Counted from the stretch's first letter, positions 1-12,227 are shown. The stretch is DNA of 64,000 nucleotides from Bombyx mori (GCF_030269925.1 NC_085129.1:13383501-13447500), one strand, 5' to 3'. Numbers and translations: made by a program. Notes: a model not told the origin generated them from the letters alone.

Positions 1-115
1 TGAGTGTTGGACTCCCTACACCAGTTGCGGGGGCGTTAATGATGAGAATGTTTGTGGGCGTGAGAAATAATAATGTTAATTTTAAATGTCCAGTGAAACG
101 GTCCGGTACAGCTAG
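1..115 (+). mobile_element. Helitron 3' end (truncated by window start)
   Basis: The first 115 bases match, with a few differences, the complement of the element at 19562-19811 (shared stretch around the sequence ACCAGTTGCGGGGGCGTTAA). The copy ends in CTAG at 112-115 followed by T, the 3' terminus expected of lepidopteran Helitrons, which insert between A and T without target duplication. The 5' end lies outside the window, and no protein is encoded. Confidence 0.6.
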
Positions 116-1224
116 TTTCTTATATTTATCTGCCTAATGATTTTTTTTTCTAGAATTTCGCAGCATTATCGCTTCGCACACAGCAACGCCTATATAAAAA
201 TTAATATGAGAATCCCTTAAACGTACCAGCTTTTCTTATCGCGTATTTCAACTCGATTAGAACGAATATCGTCTTCCGAATCGTACGAGACCCGCTCATT
301 TCCATACTATTGAACATTCCAGGGGAGAGGGTACTTAGATTATATTCGTTCAGCGTTCCAGTTGCTTTGTTTGTTATTCGTGTGTGCAAAAGCGTAATGA
401 CGTCAGCACGACTGGTGAAAAGTCGATCCGAGTGAGTCGGATTGTTTGAGCCAGCTCTGTACTGGCAAAGTGAATTTTAACTTTATTACTATTGAAATGG
501 ATAGACCATTTTATGGTCTACTAAAACTTAGATATGGTCATAGGTACAATTAATACTAGGAGCATAACTTTCACCTAGCACCAAGGACTCCTTCCAAACT
601 ATAAGACCAAACATAGCAATCTCGCACTTATTAATATAGTGCATTGACTAGTGAAGGTTTTCAGGACCATATTATTATGGCTTTCGAATGCCACAGCTAT
701 CAGAACGCGAAAACCATCGATCACTTGGGGCATGAGTTCGAAGTCTCAAGCGGAATTTATAACAGCCCTCCCTTGGTCCCAAAAGGCGTGACTGCCTTGC
801 GGCTGAAATAGTTGTTATTGCAGTACCTACCCACATGAGCATACTACATACTCCACAACCAATAAATAGCCAAATATTATAATTGTGGTTTTTATTCGTA
901 TTCATCGCGAAAGTCTCGTCCACGCGCTTCTGCTATGTACACATTTCCTTAGAAATTTTATTACCTGCTTCCGAGATCTGAATAGTGGCGTTATCGTATC
1001 GCTCGTATATGAGTACACCGAATCTCTTATACTTTGGGCCACGGTGACTATTAAATAGGTCCGGGTAGAATCCGGGTTATAGGTGAATTAAAATAATACT
1101 TAAATTTCTTTTTTTTGATGAAGTCTGTACTGACAGATATCTAAATAGCTAATAGATTACACGTCTTAAGTGATTCTTAATCTAAAGACCTAGACCTTCT
1201 TAATCTAGACCTAAAGTTATTCTC
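116..1224. other. no recognisable feature
   Basis: AT-rich sequence with stops in all frames. The short antisense open frames at 201-389 and 675-923 have no signal peptide, domain or splice context that I can support. Confidence 0.5.
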
Positions 1225-1425
1225 ATGCTGCTCTAAGGAAAAAGAAGAGGAACAGGAAGAAGTAGACCTAAGAAGAAATGGATCGATTGCGTGAAAGACG
1301 ATGTGTGTTAAAAGGGAGTGAGCGAAGAAATGGTATATGATAGAGAAGTATGGAAGGAGAAAACATGTTGCGTTAACACCAGGTGACTGGGAGAAGGGTG
1401 GGAGAATGCTGATGATAGACCTAAA
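1225..1425 (+). pseudogene. RTE-type LINE, C-terminal ORF fragment
   Basis: The plus strand reads as a decayed version of the C-terminal tail of endonuclease-reverse transcriptase LINE proteins: RPKKKWIDCVKDDV, then a stop, then KGVSEEMVYDREVWKEKT. The order basic-Pro-Lys-Lys-Trp-x-Asp-Cys-Val, then Asp-Arg-x-x-Trp-Lys, is what I recognise from this family. The reverse transcriptase core is absent, so this is a 5'-truncated dead copy. The same tail recurs at 4227 and 46691. Confidence 0.6.
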
Positions 1426-2938
1426 GCTATTACCGTAATTTAAAAAGCAGCAAGATTAGGACTAGCAAAAACGTGATCTTATATTGTCCCTTTTAAAAAA
1501 AATGTATAATTTTGTGAAACTGAAGAAACGAACTGTAAATAACTGAGCAAATTTTAAACATACTCTTTTAATAAAAAAATATAATATATTAAAAAAACTG
1601 GTATATTCGCTTGCAGGTTGCAAACAATGAAATGCCACAAAAAAAATAATTTTCAACCAGTTGTGCAACAAAAAAATACATTTCTGCAACTAGAAATTTC
1701 CAACCATAATATAGGTACATAGTTCTAGAACTCTCGATTCGTAATTTGAAAATACTACGATTCGTTTCGCTCAGAGGCGCAGCAGTCGTTAAAACGTGGA
1801 TTATTTCAGTAGTTTTTCACAAGCCGTCGGGAAAAGTTGCGAGTTTTTTGCCCCTTTATTCCCCGGGGTGGCCAACATAGGTTAATCCGGGGAAATTAAC
1901 CGGCTCAGCTAACTCTGACACGGTTTGACAGGCGCGAGGAATTAAAAAAAAACACTCGTTTGTAAAGGCTACTGCCGTGGTTGGCTGTTTGCCAATGAAC
2001 GTATCTACATTTGAATAAGCATGTTTGCACGAATGATACCTTTTAGATATTGTATTTTTTTTAATGTTGCCAATTATTTTTTGTAACAAAATCAAGTGAG
2101 TTAGACTTTGTGACAACTGAAATACCAAGAGTTTTATCCTCCAAGCGTATTATTCCATTACATCAAAAATGTGCAATACCGTATCAGTTATAATCAGTAC
2201 ACATATAGTCATCTCTATAGGCTCCGGTACCAACTAAAACCATAGCCTGTCTGTTTATAGATCAAAACTAAAATAATCTTCGGTTCAGCTCACGTAAAAA
2301 TGATTTACTTTCTAGATACAATGAAACAATTTATAAAATTACATGTTTTATATTAAAAATAATCAGTGTAACTAGGTTTATCTCCAATCCAATTCCGGCT
2401 TAGAACAATGTTGTTCAGTTATATTTAATGAACATTATTTACAGCTTCGGCGGTAACCTAAATCTTTTGTTGAAAATTGTTTATTGAAACAAAAACAGAA
2501 TGAGTAATATTACGTATATAAAACGTAATGAAAAAAAAATCAGTCCATCGTAATATATTTTTTTGCGAACTTCATTCAGCTGTAGGGTTGGAACTTGCTT
2601 TGAAATTTTATCGAATCAACGCGAAGTCTATTCTGAAAAGTCTGTCAGCGATCGAGATTTTTTTTAAGATCATTTCGTCATTTGCTTTTTAAGAATATGC
2701 TAAATACATATATTATAGCATAGTTCAGACCTATTTGGAAGTCCATTACTTGGGCATAATTTATCTCCCCAGACATCAATTTGGTGCACACCGTGTGACT
2801 CTGGAACAATCCTCAGTTTGCCAAGTTCTGTGACAGGAAAATAAATAAATAAAACACACACACACAAATAAAATCTAATTAACAGAAATATAAGATAACA
2901 AAATATATTAGCTCGTTCGATCACATTATATTGTAAAA
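1426..2938. other. no recognisable feature
   Basis: AT-rich, unassigned. A small GC-richer patch near 1850-1960 has no repeat partner that I found in the window. Confidence 0.4.
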
Positions 2939-2939
2939 T

Positions 2940-2980
2940 ACCTTTAGATGTATGTATGAAATATACATACATCTAAAGGT
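2940..2980. repeat. perfect 18-bp palindrome with 5-nt loop
   Basis: Arm 2940-2957 is exactly complementary to arm 2963-2980, with loop GAAAT. The arms contain a TGTATGTA run but also non-repetitive sequence (ACCTTTAGA), so this is a true hairpin and not only a dinucleotide repeat. I see no coding or RNA-gene context. Confidence 0.8.
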
Positions 2981-3336
2981 TTATCAGTTCTCCCGTTGAT
3001 GACTACACAAAAACATTTACCCTGAACTCGTGCTGATAAATGAAATTTGGCTATGAGTTGACATTTCGCAATGACACAGAACAAAACAAAATGTTACAGC
3101 AGCCTCAATACCTTTTTATTTTGTTTTATTCTTTTATGGTCATGACGAATTTTGCTAAATAAAGAATTTTTTAGATTTCTTGTCTACATGTAAGTTTTAC
3201 TGCCAAAACACACGACTTCTTGGGGTCCTTTTGATGAAGACTGAAATTTCAGAGGCTCGTTTAGGTTTCCTTAGCACAGCCCAGCGTAATCATCATCTTC
3301 ATTGCAATAGTTTACTCAATTCTAAACTAACTCAAA

Positions 3337-3398
3337 GTCGTTGTTCCCTAAAGGATAAGACGTCCGGTGCATTCGTGTTGGGCGATGCACCTTCCATC
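3337..3398 (+). mobile_element. Bm1 SINE, 5' tRNA-like head fragment
   Basis: Matches the start of the complete Bm1 copy at 58932: CTAAAGGATAAGACGTCCGG followed by TGCATTCGTGTTGGGCGATG. The body and A-rich tail are missing. The remaining flanks (2981-3336 and 3399-4226) show nothing else that I can assign. Confidence 0.75.
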
Positions 3399-4226
3399 CT
3401 TTCCATTCCTTTTTTAATTCACGTTGCCAAAATGATTTTATTCGCTATTGCCGCTAAGTATTCCTTATCAAAAAATTGGCAATGAACCTTCTGCAGCCCA
3501 AAATTGGTCCGCAATAAATGAAATAACACTGTGCAGCCGAGAAATACCGCATCGAAGTTCGCCAAGCTAACCCACTGAAGTACGAACTCGTAAAAACTAG
3601 ACTCGGTTACTGTTATGACAAACGAGCTTCGACTCCAACCAGGTTTGTCACCGTGAAATATTGAGTTAAAAGTTCCGAAACGTGATTAGGAATGTTTCAA
3701 AGTTGTTTGAAAGAAGAAGTAAAAAAAAAGAGAAATTCAGAGTGTGATAATTTATTTTCATAAAATTGAATTCTGACTTGTACAGTTTTGGGAAAGATTT
3801 GGATCTTTCCGGGTATTTTGATAACGGAACTTTTGATTTTATACCACAAAGTGGCGTGCATACTAGGCTGTTTTAATATTATCGTATAGAAACGTCAGAA
3901 ACTAGGCATCGATATTTTGAAATGACTGCAGTAAAGTTATCCTTATTTGAAAATCATCCGCCGTTGGCTGTGATGCTTAAAATACTCAGGCAGACAAAAT
4001 GTAGTGAATAATCAGGCACAACGATAAAAGAGAGACAGACAACAAAGGCAGATCACAAGAAAATTGGGTTTCTTGTCTAGTGCAATTACTGCGTGTCGTC
4101 ATGTTTTTTTAGACCCAATTCGCATTTAAATATGCATGGATCATGGCGCAAATGGTGATGATAGAAATTTATAATTATTGTGTTCAAAGTTGAACTAGTT
4201 TAAATTGAATAAAATATGTTATGTTA

Positions 4227-4343
4227 ATATGTTGACCTGTTTTAACGTGGTTTGGACATGTGATGCGTAGAGAGAAGATGCATGTGACTAGGAGATGTAT
4301 GAAAAGAAGGAAGAAGACATGGATGGAGTGTGTGAATGACGAT

Positions 4344-4382
<39 letters not shown>

Positions 4383-4480
4383 GTGTTAAGCTGACGGCTG
4401 ATATAAGAGAATGGAAGAGAAAAAATTGCTGAGCCGACCCCACCTAGTGGGGTAATGTGAAGAAAAAGAAGAATAAGATA
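4227..4480 (+). pseudogene. RTE-type LINE, C-terminal fragment with internal (GA)n
   Basis: The plus strand encodes WFGHVMRREKMHVTRRCMKR, then a KTWMECVNDDI segment, the usual C-terminal tail of endonuclease-RT LINE proteins. A (GA)n run at about 4346-4376 has expanded inside the frame, lengthening an Arg-Glu repeat. The partner copy at 46691-46945 has a much shorter GA run at the same place. Upstream domains are absent. Confidence 0.7.
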
Positions 4481-7131
4481 TATGTTGATCTGTTTTCACA
4501 TGTGATGAAATAACTGGAGCCAAAACAACATTCTAGACATGCCCAAACCCGAAACATCGGAAAGAAGCTATTTAAACAACTAAACTAAGTGGTCGCCATC
4601 ATTTGGCGCGGTTTCAAATGGACAACTTGTAATTTTACCATTCTTATCTCTAAATGCTAGTGACTGGGCAGAAAAATATCTTAATTTCATTCGATTATTT
4701 CCAGAATTTTTTCGACAGCTTCCAAACCTACAGGGAATCTTAAAACGCACTTATGATAAGGTCGTCGCTCATATCTCGGGTGCTCATACAAAGTCTATAT
4801 GTATATTTAAAAAATGTCTATACTAAAAAAACAATGACCGGTCTTATCGTTAATACTAAGGACTCCTCATATTCCTTTTTAATAACGAGGTCTCCACGCC
4901 TAGGGGGTACGTGGAATATGGGCGGTCCGCAGATGTTGGCAGCAAATCACGGGCCTGAGGATAGTATTTAGAGCCCTACCTACTAAGCAACACCTTTGTA
5001 CTCTGACTTAAGTGCCTGATCCCCCAGAGATCAGAACCCGGGCAGGTTAAGGGCTATCATGGTCAATATTGTATGTAACTAGACGTGCTGCTCAGACCGG
5101 CTATGAAACGTTGGTCATCTCGATCAGTTGATACCGCTAGTGTTCCGGGGTACCCCGCTGGATTGCAACCAGTTTGCCGGGTTGAAAAGCAATATTACCA
5201 ACCGGTCGCTCTTACGATCGCCCTCCTGGATGGCACGCTAGAATGATGAGAGCGTTAATCATGTTTGTGTTTATTATCACTATTAAGATTTAGAACGTTC
5301 ATCCAGAAATTGGTTTAAGCCTGCCTAAGCGCTCTCTGTGCATTACAAAGTATGTTCCTATACATTAACTATGTATATAATCATGTAAAGTGTAGATATA
5401 ATTATTTTATTTCCATACATTGAACAACTTATCGTTAGCGTGAAGCCTATCGCTGTCATCGGGTGCATCCGGGACGTTTCCTACTCTGACATTTGTACGC
5501 CCCGGAGGCTTTAATTATCCTTTCGCTGCTCGTGAATCGAAAAGTCAATAATTTGGATATGACCCAATTACAGATATGTAACGTATTGTTCATTTTGTGC
5601 CGTTTTAAAAAAATGAAATTTTGGTAATTTTATTTGGAACTTGCGATGTTTACACGAACAATCATCTGAAAAATACTGCTAATGCTGAATAGGATTAAAA
5701 TAGTACTTATAACGCCATCACTTCTCATGGGTGCCTAAATTGCTAAAAGGGCTAGAGAATAGGTGAAATGTTCTTTAATACCCTACAAGCATATTTTAAT
5801 TGGCATTAACTAGTGGTACGTTCGAGTATTTTAGAAGTCTGCATGAACAGGTAGTAGTATCTTAGTACTATCCATATTTGTCATATTTTAACCAGTCTTG
5901 CATTCTGGTTCGAAATAAATTAGGATAGGTAGTAGAGTGGACCCTAACTAAAACCATTGACACATGGAAGACATTCTCTACTCTTTTATTACAACATTGA
6001 TTAATTAGCATATCGTTTTGGTTATATTTGTCTTCTATTCCAACTTAAAAAACGACAACAAATCCGAAAATGATGGGAAAGTAGCTAATCTCGAACCGAC
6101 TCGTGTTTTTCTGTATTTTTAGTTTAAAAGATTAGTATAAAGGTTAATCGCGGTTATAATTGTATTAAATTTGAATGGATGCTTATGCAGTTCTAAGTTC
6201 ACGAACTACTATCTTATTGTGTTAATTAACGAGGCTTTGAATAGTAAAATTGAATTCACAAAAACTAAACCAGCCATTCTTGAACAAAGAAGTTGCCCTG
6301 TGGAAGGTATTTCTATCGTAATGGAATACCCTTTCCCACGGTTCCTAATCCATTCATAGGTAAGCTAATTAATGATCCGTAGCCCACACGTGCTCCATCT
6401 ATCTGCGAAAACCCCTAACGGTAAGTTACCACAAATCACCGCGAGACAATCGGAACGGTCGAGCTTCACTTAAATAAACATGGACGACATTAATCCACAA
6501 TTCGGGCGCTTGAATACGCCTCTTGTGCGACATATAGGCTTCGCCAAGCGAGAACCGATGCCTTAAGGCAGCTACAGATGTGTCGTGGCGTGTAACCTTT
6601 TTAACAGGACATACGACCTACAACGATTAGACATAGATTAAGACAGAGACTTGACAAGCATTTGAAAAGAAACAAAGAGAGAAATGGAACGAAGGCGGAC
6701 GTGACTAACGGCAGGCAGTATTTTTTTCGACTTGCTAAAAGACGGACATGAACCAGACGACAAGGAACAAATTGACCGTTCTCATATGTACACAAAATAG
6801 ACGACAAAATAACTAACTGACCATTCAAGATGGTATAACGCAGTGTAAGTGATAAATTCATGTTAACATTACTATTTTATTTGCTAATCAATAATCCCTC
6901 GACGTTCTTAGACTACATTATATGAATTAAATGAATTCTACTTATTAATTCATAGTTTTGGACTTTAAAAGTATGACTATGATTTCACTTTTTCTAAAAG
7001 TCATGATTTGTGCTTATGAGCTCTTCCGAGATCACACCTCTACACATTAGAAGTTGCCACTAAGGCCCTATCTTATAGTTTGCTAATGAAATATCTGATG
7101 TATTTCTAACATTTCTATAATGTATTTTAAA
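4481..7131. other. no recognisable feature
   Basis: No repeat family or gene recognised. Positions 4860-5240 have higher GC, but the open frames are short and show no conserved motif. Elsewhere the sequence is AT-rich with frequent stops. Confidence 0.4.
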
Positions 7132-7245
7132 GACAGGCAGCGGCTTGGCTTTGTTCCTGGCATTGCTGATGTCCATGAATGACGGTAACCACTCATCATC
7201 AAGTGGGCCGTATGCTCTTCTACCTATTAGGATAATAAGACAAAA
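7132..7245 (+). mobile_element. short retroposon 3' tail (family with AGGCAGCGGCTTGG)
   Basis: About 110 bp starting AGGCAGCGGCTTGGCTTTG and ending in an A-run. The same unit occurs at 9468-9600 (minus), 28407-28505, 31170-31282 and 33469-33580. All end in an A-rich tail, so it is the 3' end of a poly(A) retroposon. I do not assign a family name. Confidence 0.6.
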
Positions 7246-8296
7246 AAAACAGTTATAGTTACTTGATAAATCTTGCATAATTATTTACTAAACTGAAATC
7301 TGCCCAGATGCCTGAAAAGTCAGTAAGTTTTTGCTTAAGCTAAGTTTGCGACCTACAATCAGGCTTTTTTCAGCTAGTGGTGAAACAGGGCCTTAATCCA
7401 TGTAACGAATTGTAATTTCCGTCAGTTTTGTTAAATGGGGTGTCTGAATAGGCCCTTAGGCTCGAAGTGAAAACCAATGGCATAAATATGTCGAAACCTT
7501 AGGGGAACCCGCGACGTGAACAGCGGAAAGTGGTTTTGTGTGTCAAGCCGTTATTTAAATGCATATATAAGGAAACACATAAAAAATATATATTGCTGGT
7601 TCTGTGATAATTTGAATATATTAATTTAAGAATCTATTCATAAATAACGTGATTGGAGATATTTTTCCAAACAACAAGCTTCCTAATCATTTCATCCCAA
7701 GCCAAACTAGTGATTGTTGGGATATTAGATTCTAGTGACCTTCTAATTATGGCATGAATGCTCTAGCAATCATTTAACACAACATAGGCCGTTAACTCGT
7801 CTGCCTTTAAATTATTATGTGAAAATAAAATACAACATTTCTGAACTTTGCCACTAGGCTTTTTCAATGTTCACTTTTATAAATTGAATACCATTTCTTA
7901 TTTAAAATATTGCTCTCTGTATAGCCTGACAACAGCTTCGACTTCAGAGCATAAATTCGGATATTTTCGAACTAGATTTCTGAAATGAATCATAATAAAA
8001 AACGACATTATTCAATAATTAATAAATAAATTAGAGCTTAAAATTCGGGAGGTTAAAACTGTTTTTCCAAAAAACTGACACGACTTTATGGTACTGATAT
8101 AGAGAATCAAAATCACAATTTTGTTTCAACTAGGCTCGGAGCCACGAAGCTTCAGCTAAAATATTCAGTATCAAGCCTAAAGCGCCACAGCTTGGAATGT
8201 TGTCTATACTGAAGTTATTGCGAGCACAAGTGACAAATTTAAACCTCGCGATTTATCGGAGGCCTTCGTCTTTCTTAGGACTTACTTGAAACTATT
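7246..8296. other. no recognisable feature
   Basis: AT-rich sequence; nothing assignable. Confidence 0.4.
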
Positions 8297-8672
8297 GATT
8301 TTTAAGATTGCATAGCTTTGAGCGCGGCGACCGAATCAAGAAATTTCGTAACGAAAACAAAACCTAACACCCCCCCACTCCGTCTACCATGTAGCTCGCG
8401 TTCAACACATTCACACGTTGCGCTTGTGTAGTGTTTGTGAATAAGTGCGCCGCGTGACGTCGCACTGCATGCGCATCATGAAAAGTCTGCCTATCTCTCT
8501 CTCGCGCGGTCTAGCTTATGAGTGTGAAGGGGATAGTTAATGTTTTGCTTTTGTTAATGTTTATAAATATAGCGTGATCTAATTTTATTATTGTTTTATT
8601 ATTAAATTAATAAAAAATGCTAAGCAATAGCTTTACCGCGGCAGTCCCCGAGTGCCACACGTGTTTTTTTTT
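8297..8672 (-). repeat. unclassified dispersed repeat, copy 1
   Basis: About 375 bp that match, in inverted orientation, 14195-14600. Shared blocks include GAGTGCCACACGTG, a CCGCGG-TAAAGCTATTGC block, a GCGCGGTCTAGCTTATGAGT block, and GCGTGACGTCGCAC (CRE-like core). No protein is encoded and the termini are not clean inverted repeats. Confidence 0.6.
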
Positions 8673-9214
8673 GTCTTTTGTTATTTAAATGTAAATTGTG
8701 TGTATATGTATATTTAACAATTTTATTCAGTGCTGCTACTGCTAATACAATGGGTATCACACTCGGGCCCATGGTCCCATGGTATTAAACTCAGTCACGT
8801 ACCACTAGACTGACGTATTGATTTCTAAATAAGTCCTTAATTAATTAATTCAACATAAAATTTGTTCAAAATTCAATAAATTGTAAACAACTGATAAAAC
8901 TTCAAATAGTTGTAAAGACAAATTGACTTCAGTTAACAGTTTATATAAAATTAGAATTTCAAGAAAATTTTCAAAAGACAAACAGAATCGGCGAGAAAAT
9001 TAATTAAATTTTTTATCTTAGAATTAAATTTATTCTATGGAATATAATGGATGAATAAAACCGACTTTTCCTTAACACTGAATACCGTTATATAAAAAAT
9101 GTGTTATAGTATACTATTCTATGTATAATATATTATAGTTCTTATATATTATTATTAGTTATTCATATAGTATAGTTATTATAGTTATTCCTATATTATC
9201 ATATAGTATAGAAT
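8673..9214. other. AT-rich low-complexity sequence
   Basis: Very AT-rich; 9095-9210 is a run of TATA/TTAT-like words with local self-complementarity. No gene is visible. Confidence 0.5.
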
Positions 9215-9218
9215 ATAT

Positions 9219-9254
<36 letters not shown>

Positions 9255-9467
9255 GGATTACCGACAGGGTTTACAGTAAGACATAAAATAACATTGACAT
9301 GTATAGAGCAATTGATAACTGCAACTCTAATTATAGGCAATCACAGCATGCATTACATTAATATATTAATAGAGATTTAACAATACTATTAATAATAATA
9401 AAAAATTAAAAACAAAAGAAAGACAACAAGGGCAGTAATGCCCGAGTACTCAGACCGAGGCTGAGGC

Positions 9468-9600
9468 TGAGGTTTTTTTTTTTTTTTTTTTTATTGCCTT
9501 TGTAGGCAGCCGGGCATACGGCCCACCTGATGGTGAGTGGTTACCGTCGCCCATGGACTTCAGCAATGCCAGGGGCAGAGCCAAGCCGCTGCCTACCGCA
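9468..9600 (-). mobile_element. short retroposon 3' tail nested in LINE 3' UTR
   Basis: The T-run at about 9473-9492 followed by GCCTTTGTAGGCAG is the complement of the unit at 33469-33580. It sits within the 3' UTR of the CR1-like LINE, so it is younger than that LINE. Confidence 0.65.
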
Positions 9601-9688
9601 AACAACAACTTTTTATAATTTTGTTCTTAAATATTGGAAGGGAATCGCCAAATATGTCAAGGTTTTCAACTTTTCTAACAAGATTATT

Positions 9689-10822
9689 TTAAAGGTTAGT
9701 TAGTCGAGGAGTAGGTGAGTGCTTGCCTAGATTGGTTCTGCTAAAGCGGGTGCTGAAAAGAGCAACGGGGCGACGAGGTAACCTAGATGGCACCTTCAAA
9801 GAGAATTTATTGAGGATGAATTGGGAGTCGACAGTACCGCTCATAACTTGATGTAAAAAACATAAGCCTAACATATCGCGGCGATCACTCAATGTTTGCA
9901 TTTTAAAATATTTAGTCCTATCAACATAAGATTCAACATAATTAGGCGGCCTAAAACGGTACGACATGTGGCGAAGTAACTTTTTTTTAATTCTCTCAAT
10001 CCTGTTAATATGGGTTTTGTATGTAGGACACCACACAGTGCTGCAGTAATCAAGTTTGCTTCTAACATAACTGTTGTAAAGCAATAGCGTAGTGGAAACC
10101 TTCTTAAACTCCTTACCATTCCTAAGTACAAAACCCAGTGATTTGTTCGCGGCATCTATAATTTTGTCAATGTGCTTAGTGAAATTCAGCTTGGTATCAA
10201 GCTCCACCCCTAAATCACGAGTCTGAGAAACTTCACTCAAGCATTCCCCTGAAATATGATATTGTGTTGGTATTATATTGCGTTTTAATGTAAATTTTAT
10301 ATGTAGACATTTCGAAATATTCAAATACATTTTATTAATTTGGCACCAATCAACCAATTTATCAATATCTCTCTGTAATAGTTCAGCATCATTCACATCA
10401 TTTATAACACGCATTATTTTAAGATCGTCAGCAAATAGGTAACAGGTAGAATATTTAAAAAGATTTGTAATTTCGTTGATAAAGATGTTAAAAAATAGTG
10501 GACCCAAGATGGAACCCTGAGGTACACCCGAAGAAGCTATGAATGGATTGGAACTGTGCCCGTCAATAACAACCTGTGACGGCCTTTGGTTTAGATACGA
10601 AGAACACCATCTAAGCAGAGGAACTTCGATATCAAATTGATGTAGTTTTTCTAGTAAAATGCTGTGGTTAACTTTATCAAAGGCCTTAGAAAAATCAGTA
10701 TATATTGCGTCAACTTGCCCAGAGTTGTCAATGATGACCGCAACATCATCTACGTATTGAAATAAATTCGTATTTGTGGACCGTTTCGTCATGAAGCCAT
10801 GCTGAAATGGGTGAATATACAT
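9689..10822 (-). CDS. reverse transcriptase ORF of CR1-like LINE (partial, open)
   Basis: A 377-residue open frame with reverse transcriptase motifs in order: IYTDFSKAFDKVNH (motif A), SSGVPQGSILGPLFFN (motif B) and YLFADDLKIM (catalytic FADD), then a thumb/C-terminal region ending at a natural stop. The frame opens at QHGF, which in this family lies inside the fingers; the endonuclease and first RT blocks are missing, so this is a 5' truncation, not a full protein. No stop or frameshift interrupts the remaining part, suggesting fairly recent insertion. CR1/Rex-like clade assignment is from motif style and is less certain than the RT call itself. It would copy its own RNA at a nicked target, but lacking an endonuclease this copy cannot be autonomous. 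Confidence 0.85.
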   Translation of the reverse strand: MYIHPFQHGFMTKRSTNTNLFQYVDDVAVIIDNSGQVDAIYTDFSKAFDKVNHSILLEKLHQFDIEVPLLRWCSSYLNQRPSQVVIDGHSSNPFIASSGVPQGSILGPLFFNIFINEITNLFKYSTCYLFADDLKIMRVINDVNDAELLQRDIDKLVDWCQINKMYLNISKCLHIKFTLKRNIIPTQYHISGECLSEVSQTRDLGVELDTKLNFTKHIDKIIDAANKSLGFVLRNGKEFKKVSTTLLLYNSYVRSKLDYCSTVWCPTYKTHINRIERIKKKLLRHMSYRFRPPNYVESYVDRTKYFKMQTLSDRRDMLGLCFLHQVMSGTVDSQFILNKFSLKVPSRLPRRPVALFSTRFSRTNLGKHSPTPRLTNL

Positions 10823-10961
10823 GTGTAATATACATATATTCTGTATATAAATATCTTTAGAATTCTCTTTTCGGATTTGGAAACGTTCGGTGTCTTTTTT
10901 AGTTGGAATTATAAACTACATACAATTTTATTTTTTTTTTTAGATTGGGATTAGATTAATT

Positions 10962-11092
10962 ATGCCGACTAGCTCGGTCTCGGACTGTTTTTATGTGAGG
11001 GCGGTAAGTCATCCCTCTGTCAAGGGTGACCTCTAGATATATTACCTTCGCCGCCCAGGTTATGGACTGGCTAAAGAGGGTGATGGCGGATA
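10962..11092 (-). pseudogene. Jockey-related LINE ORF2 fragment
   Basis: On the minus strand this reads AITLFSQSITWAAKVIYLEV followed by TLDRGMTYRPHIKTVRDRA. That is closely similar to the post-RT segment of the complete Jockey ORF2 at about 42130-42270 (PITLFSQSIPWARKVKYLGV and so on). Only about 43 codons remain. Confidence 0.75.
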
Positions 11093-11192
11093 GCCGTTAC
11101 CGCATCTAGCACGGTCGGGATACTCGAAGTGGTATCACGAGTGCAATTCTTGTGCTTTTCTTCTAGTGCTTTAAAGATTAATAGTACATGTA

Positions 11193-11537
11193 CTAGGCAT
11201 GAGCGTTAAGCTCGACTTCTGCGAGTGCACCATCTCGCAGAAGGAGGCGGCGGGGCGCGTGAGAGACGCACAATCCCGCCGCCGTCGAGCGGGGGCCAGG
11301 GAGGCGGATTCTAGCCCAGCGGGGTATTCCGTAGAGTAACCCACTCTAACCGGCGCCATCTAGGCGGGCTTCGGACAATCTGCCGACCGAGAGGGCTGGT
11401 GGTCGTGGCGCCGACGACCGCCAGTCCGGCGTCGCGAGGGGGAGGGTGATGGGAGAGATGTGCTCCGCACTAAACGCTTCAATTTCCCCCCTTTGCCTTG
11501 TCATGAGTTCTGTCTCATGCGAAAAAAAAGAAATTAA
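11193..11537 (+). mobile_element. GC-rich LINE 3' end, probably R1 clade
   Basis: A GC-rich plus-strand block encoding a short Cys- and Arg-rich C-terminal segment (DFCECTISQKEAA, then an Arg run) that ends at TAA near 11337. A GC-rich 3' UTR and an A-rich tail at about 11521-11537 follow. The composition and the Cys-rich tail resemble R1-type LINEs, but no RT core is present, so clade assignment is tentative. Confidence 0.45.
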
Positions 11538-11828
11538 GAGACCTAGATGATTTAAATTTTAAGAAAAAACTAAAAGATAATCTTATTAGTGAAAATTATT
11601 ATCACATAAATGATTTTGTTAATGACGACATTGAAAATAAATGGATTTTTTAATTATTACTTGAATTATGAATGAATGGTAAATTATATTTTATAATATT
11701 ATAATAACTTGCACTGCACTAAAATTCGCATGTCAAATAATGACCAAGCATACACGCTGCTTTTAACTTATGTAATAACTCATTTTCACTATGCTTGGCG
11801 AATAAATGATTTCTTTCTTTCTTTCTGC
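11538..11828 (+). pseudogene. LINE ORF2 C-terminus and 3' UTR with (TTTC)n tail
   Basis: The plus strand reads FKKKLKDNLISENYYHINDF and ends at TAA near 11655. This FK-K-LK-L-x3-YY-ND-F pattern is the C-terminus typical of CR1/Jockey-type LINE proteins. The 3' UTR ends in AATAAATGATTTC and a (TTTC)n run. The R1-like tail abuts it directly upstream, so that element probably inserted into this one. Confidence 0.65.
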
Positions 11829-12227
11829 TTCGAATGCTATCTTTCAGAACTTGTCATATATGTAAATAAATCTTGAAGATGTTATTAGCATGATTTAGGC
11901 ATATATATAGCTAGTTACCCGGTCCATAATTATTAATACACCTACTAATTTATACCTAACGAAAATATTATTAACGATTCCATTAAAACACTTTTAGTCC
12001 AAATTTGTTCGTTTTATATAATAAATTTACCAAAAAAGTTGTTCTTGAAGGATCAAAGGAGAGAAAAAATATTCGAAATATTAATATTAAACGAGATTCA
12101 AATTGAAAATATGCCAGTGAATAATATTAAATTACTTAATATAAATTTTTTTCCAAAGTGTTTTTTTTCCTATTTAAAATAACATAAATATGTAAATAAG
12201 GTGAGAATATCGAAGATTTCAGTTTTC
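11829..12227. other. no recognisable feature
   Basis: AT-rich sequence with no assignable element. Confidence 0.4.

Larger units (their letters stand above)
9215..10822 (-). mobile_element. CR1-like non-LTR retrotransposon, 5'-truncated
   Basis: A LINE on the minus strand with an open 3' half of its ORF (9689-10822), a 3' UTR (9256-9688) and an (AAAT)n terminal tail at 9215-9255. Short microsatellite 3' ends instead of poly(A) are common in CR1 and related clades. Its 3' UTR is interrupted by an A-tailed retroposon piece at 9468-9600. Confidence 0.75.

Noticed and set aside
4346..4376. (GA)n run as a possible GAGA-factor site
   Set aside because: It lies inside a decayed LINE coding tail where the sister copy has a short GA run; simple expansion is sufficient.
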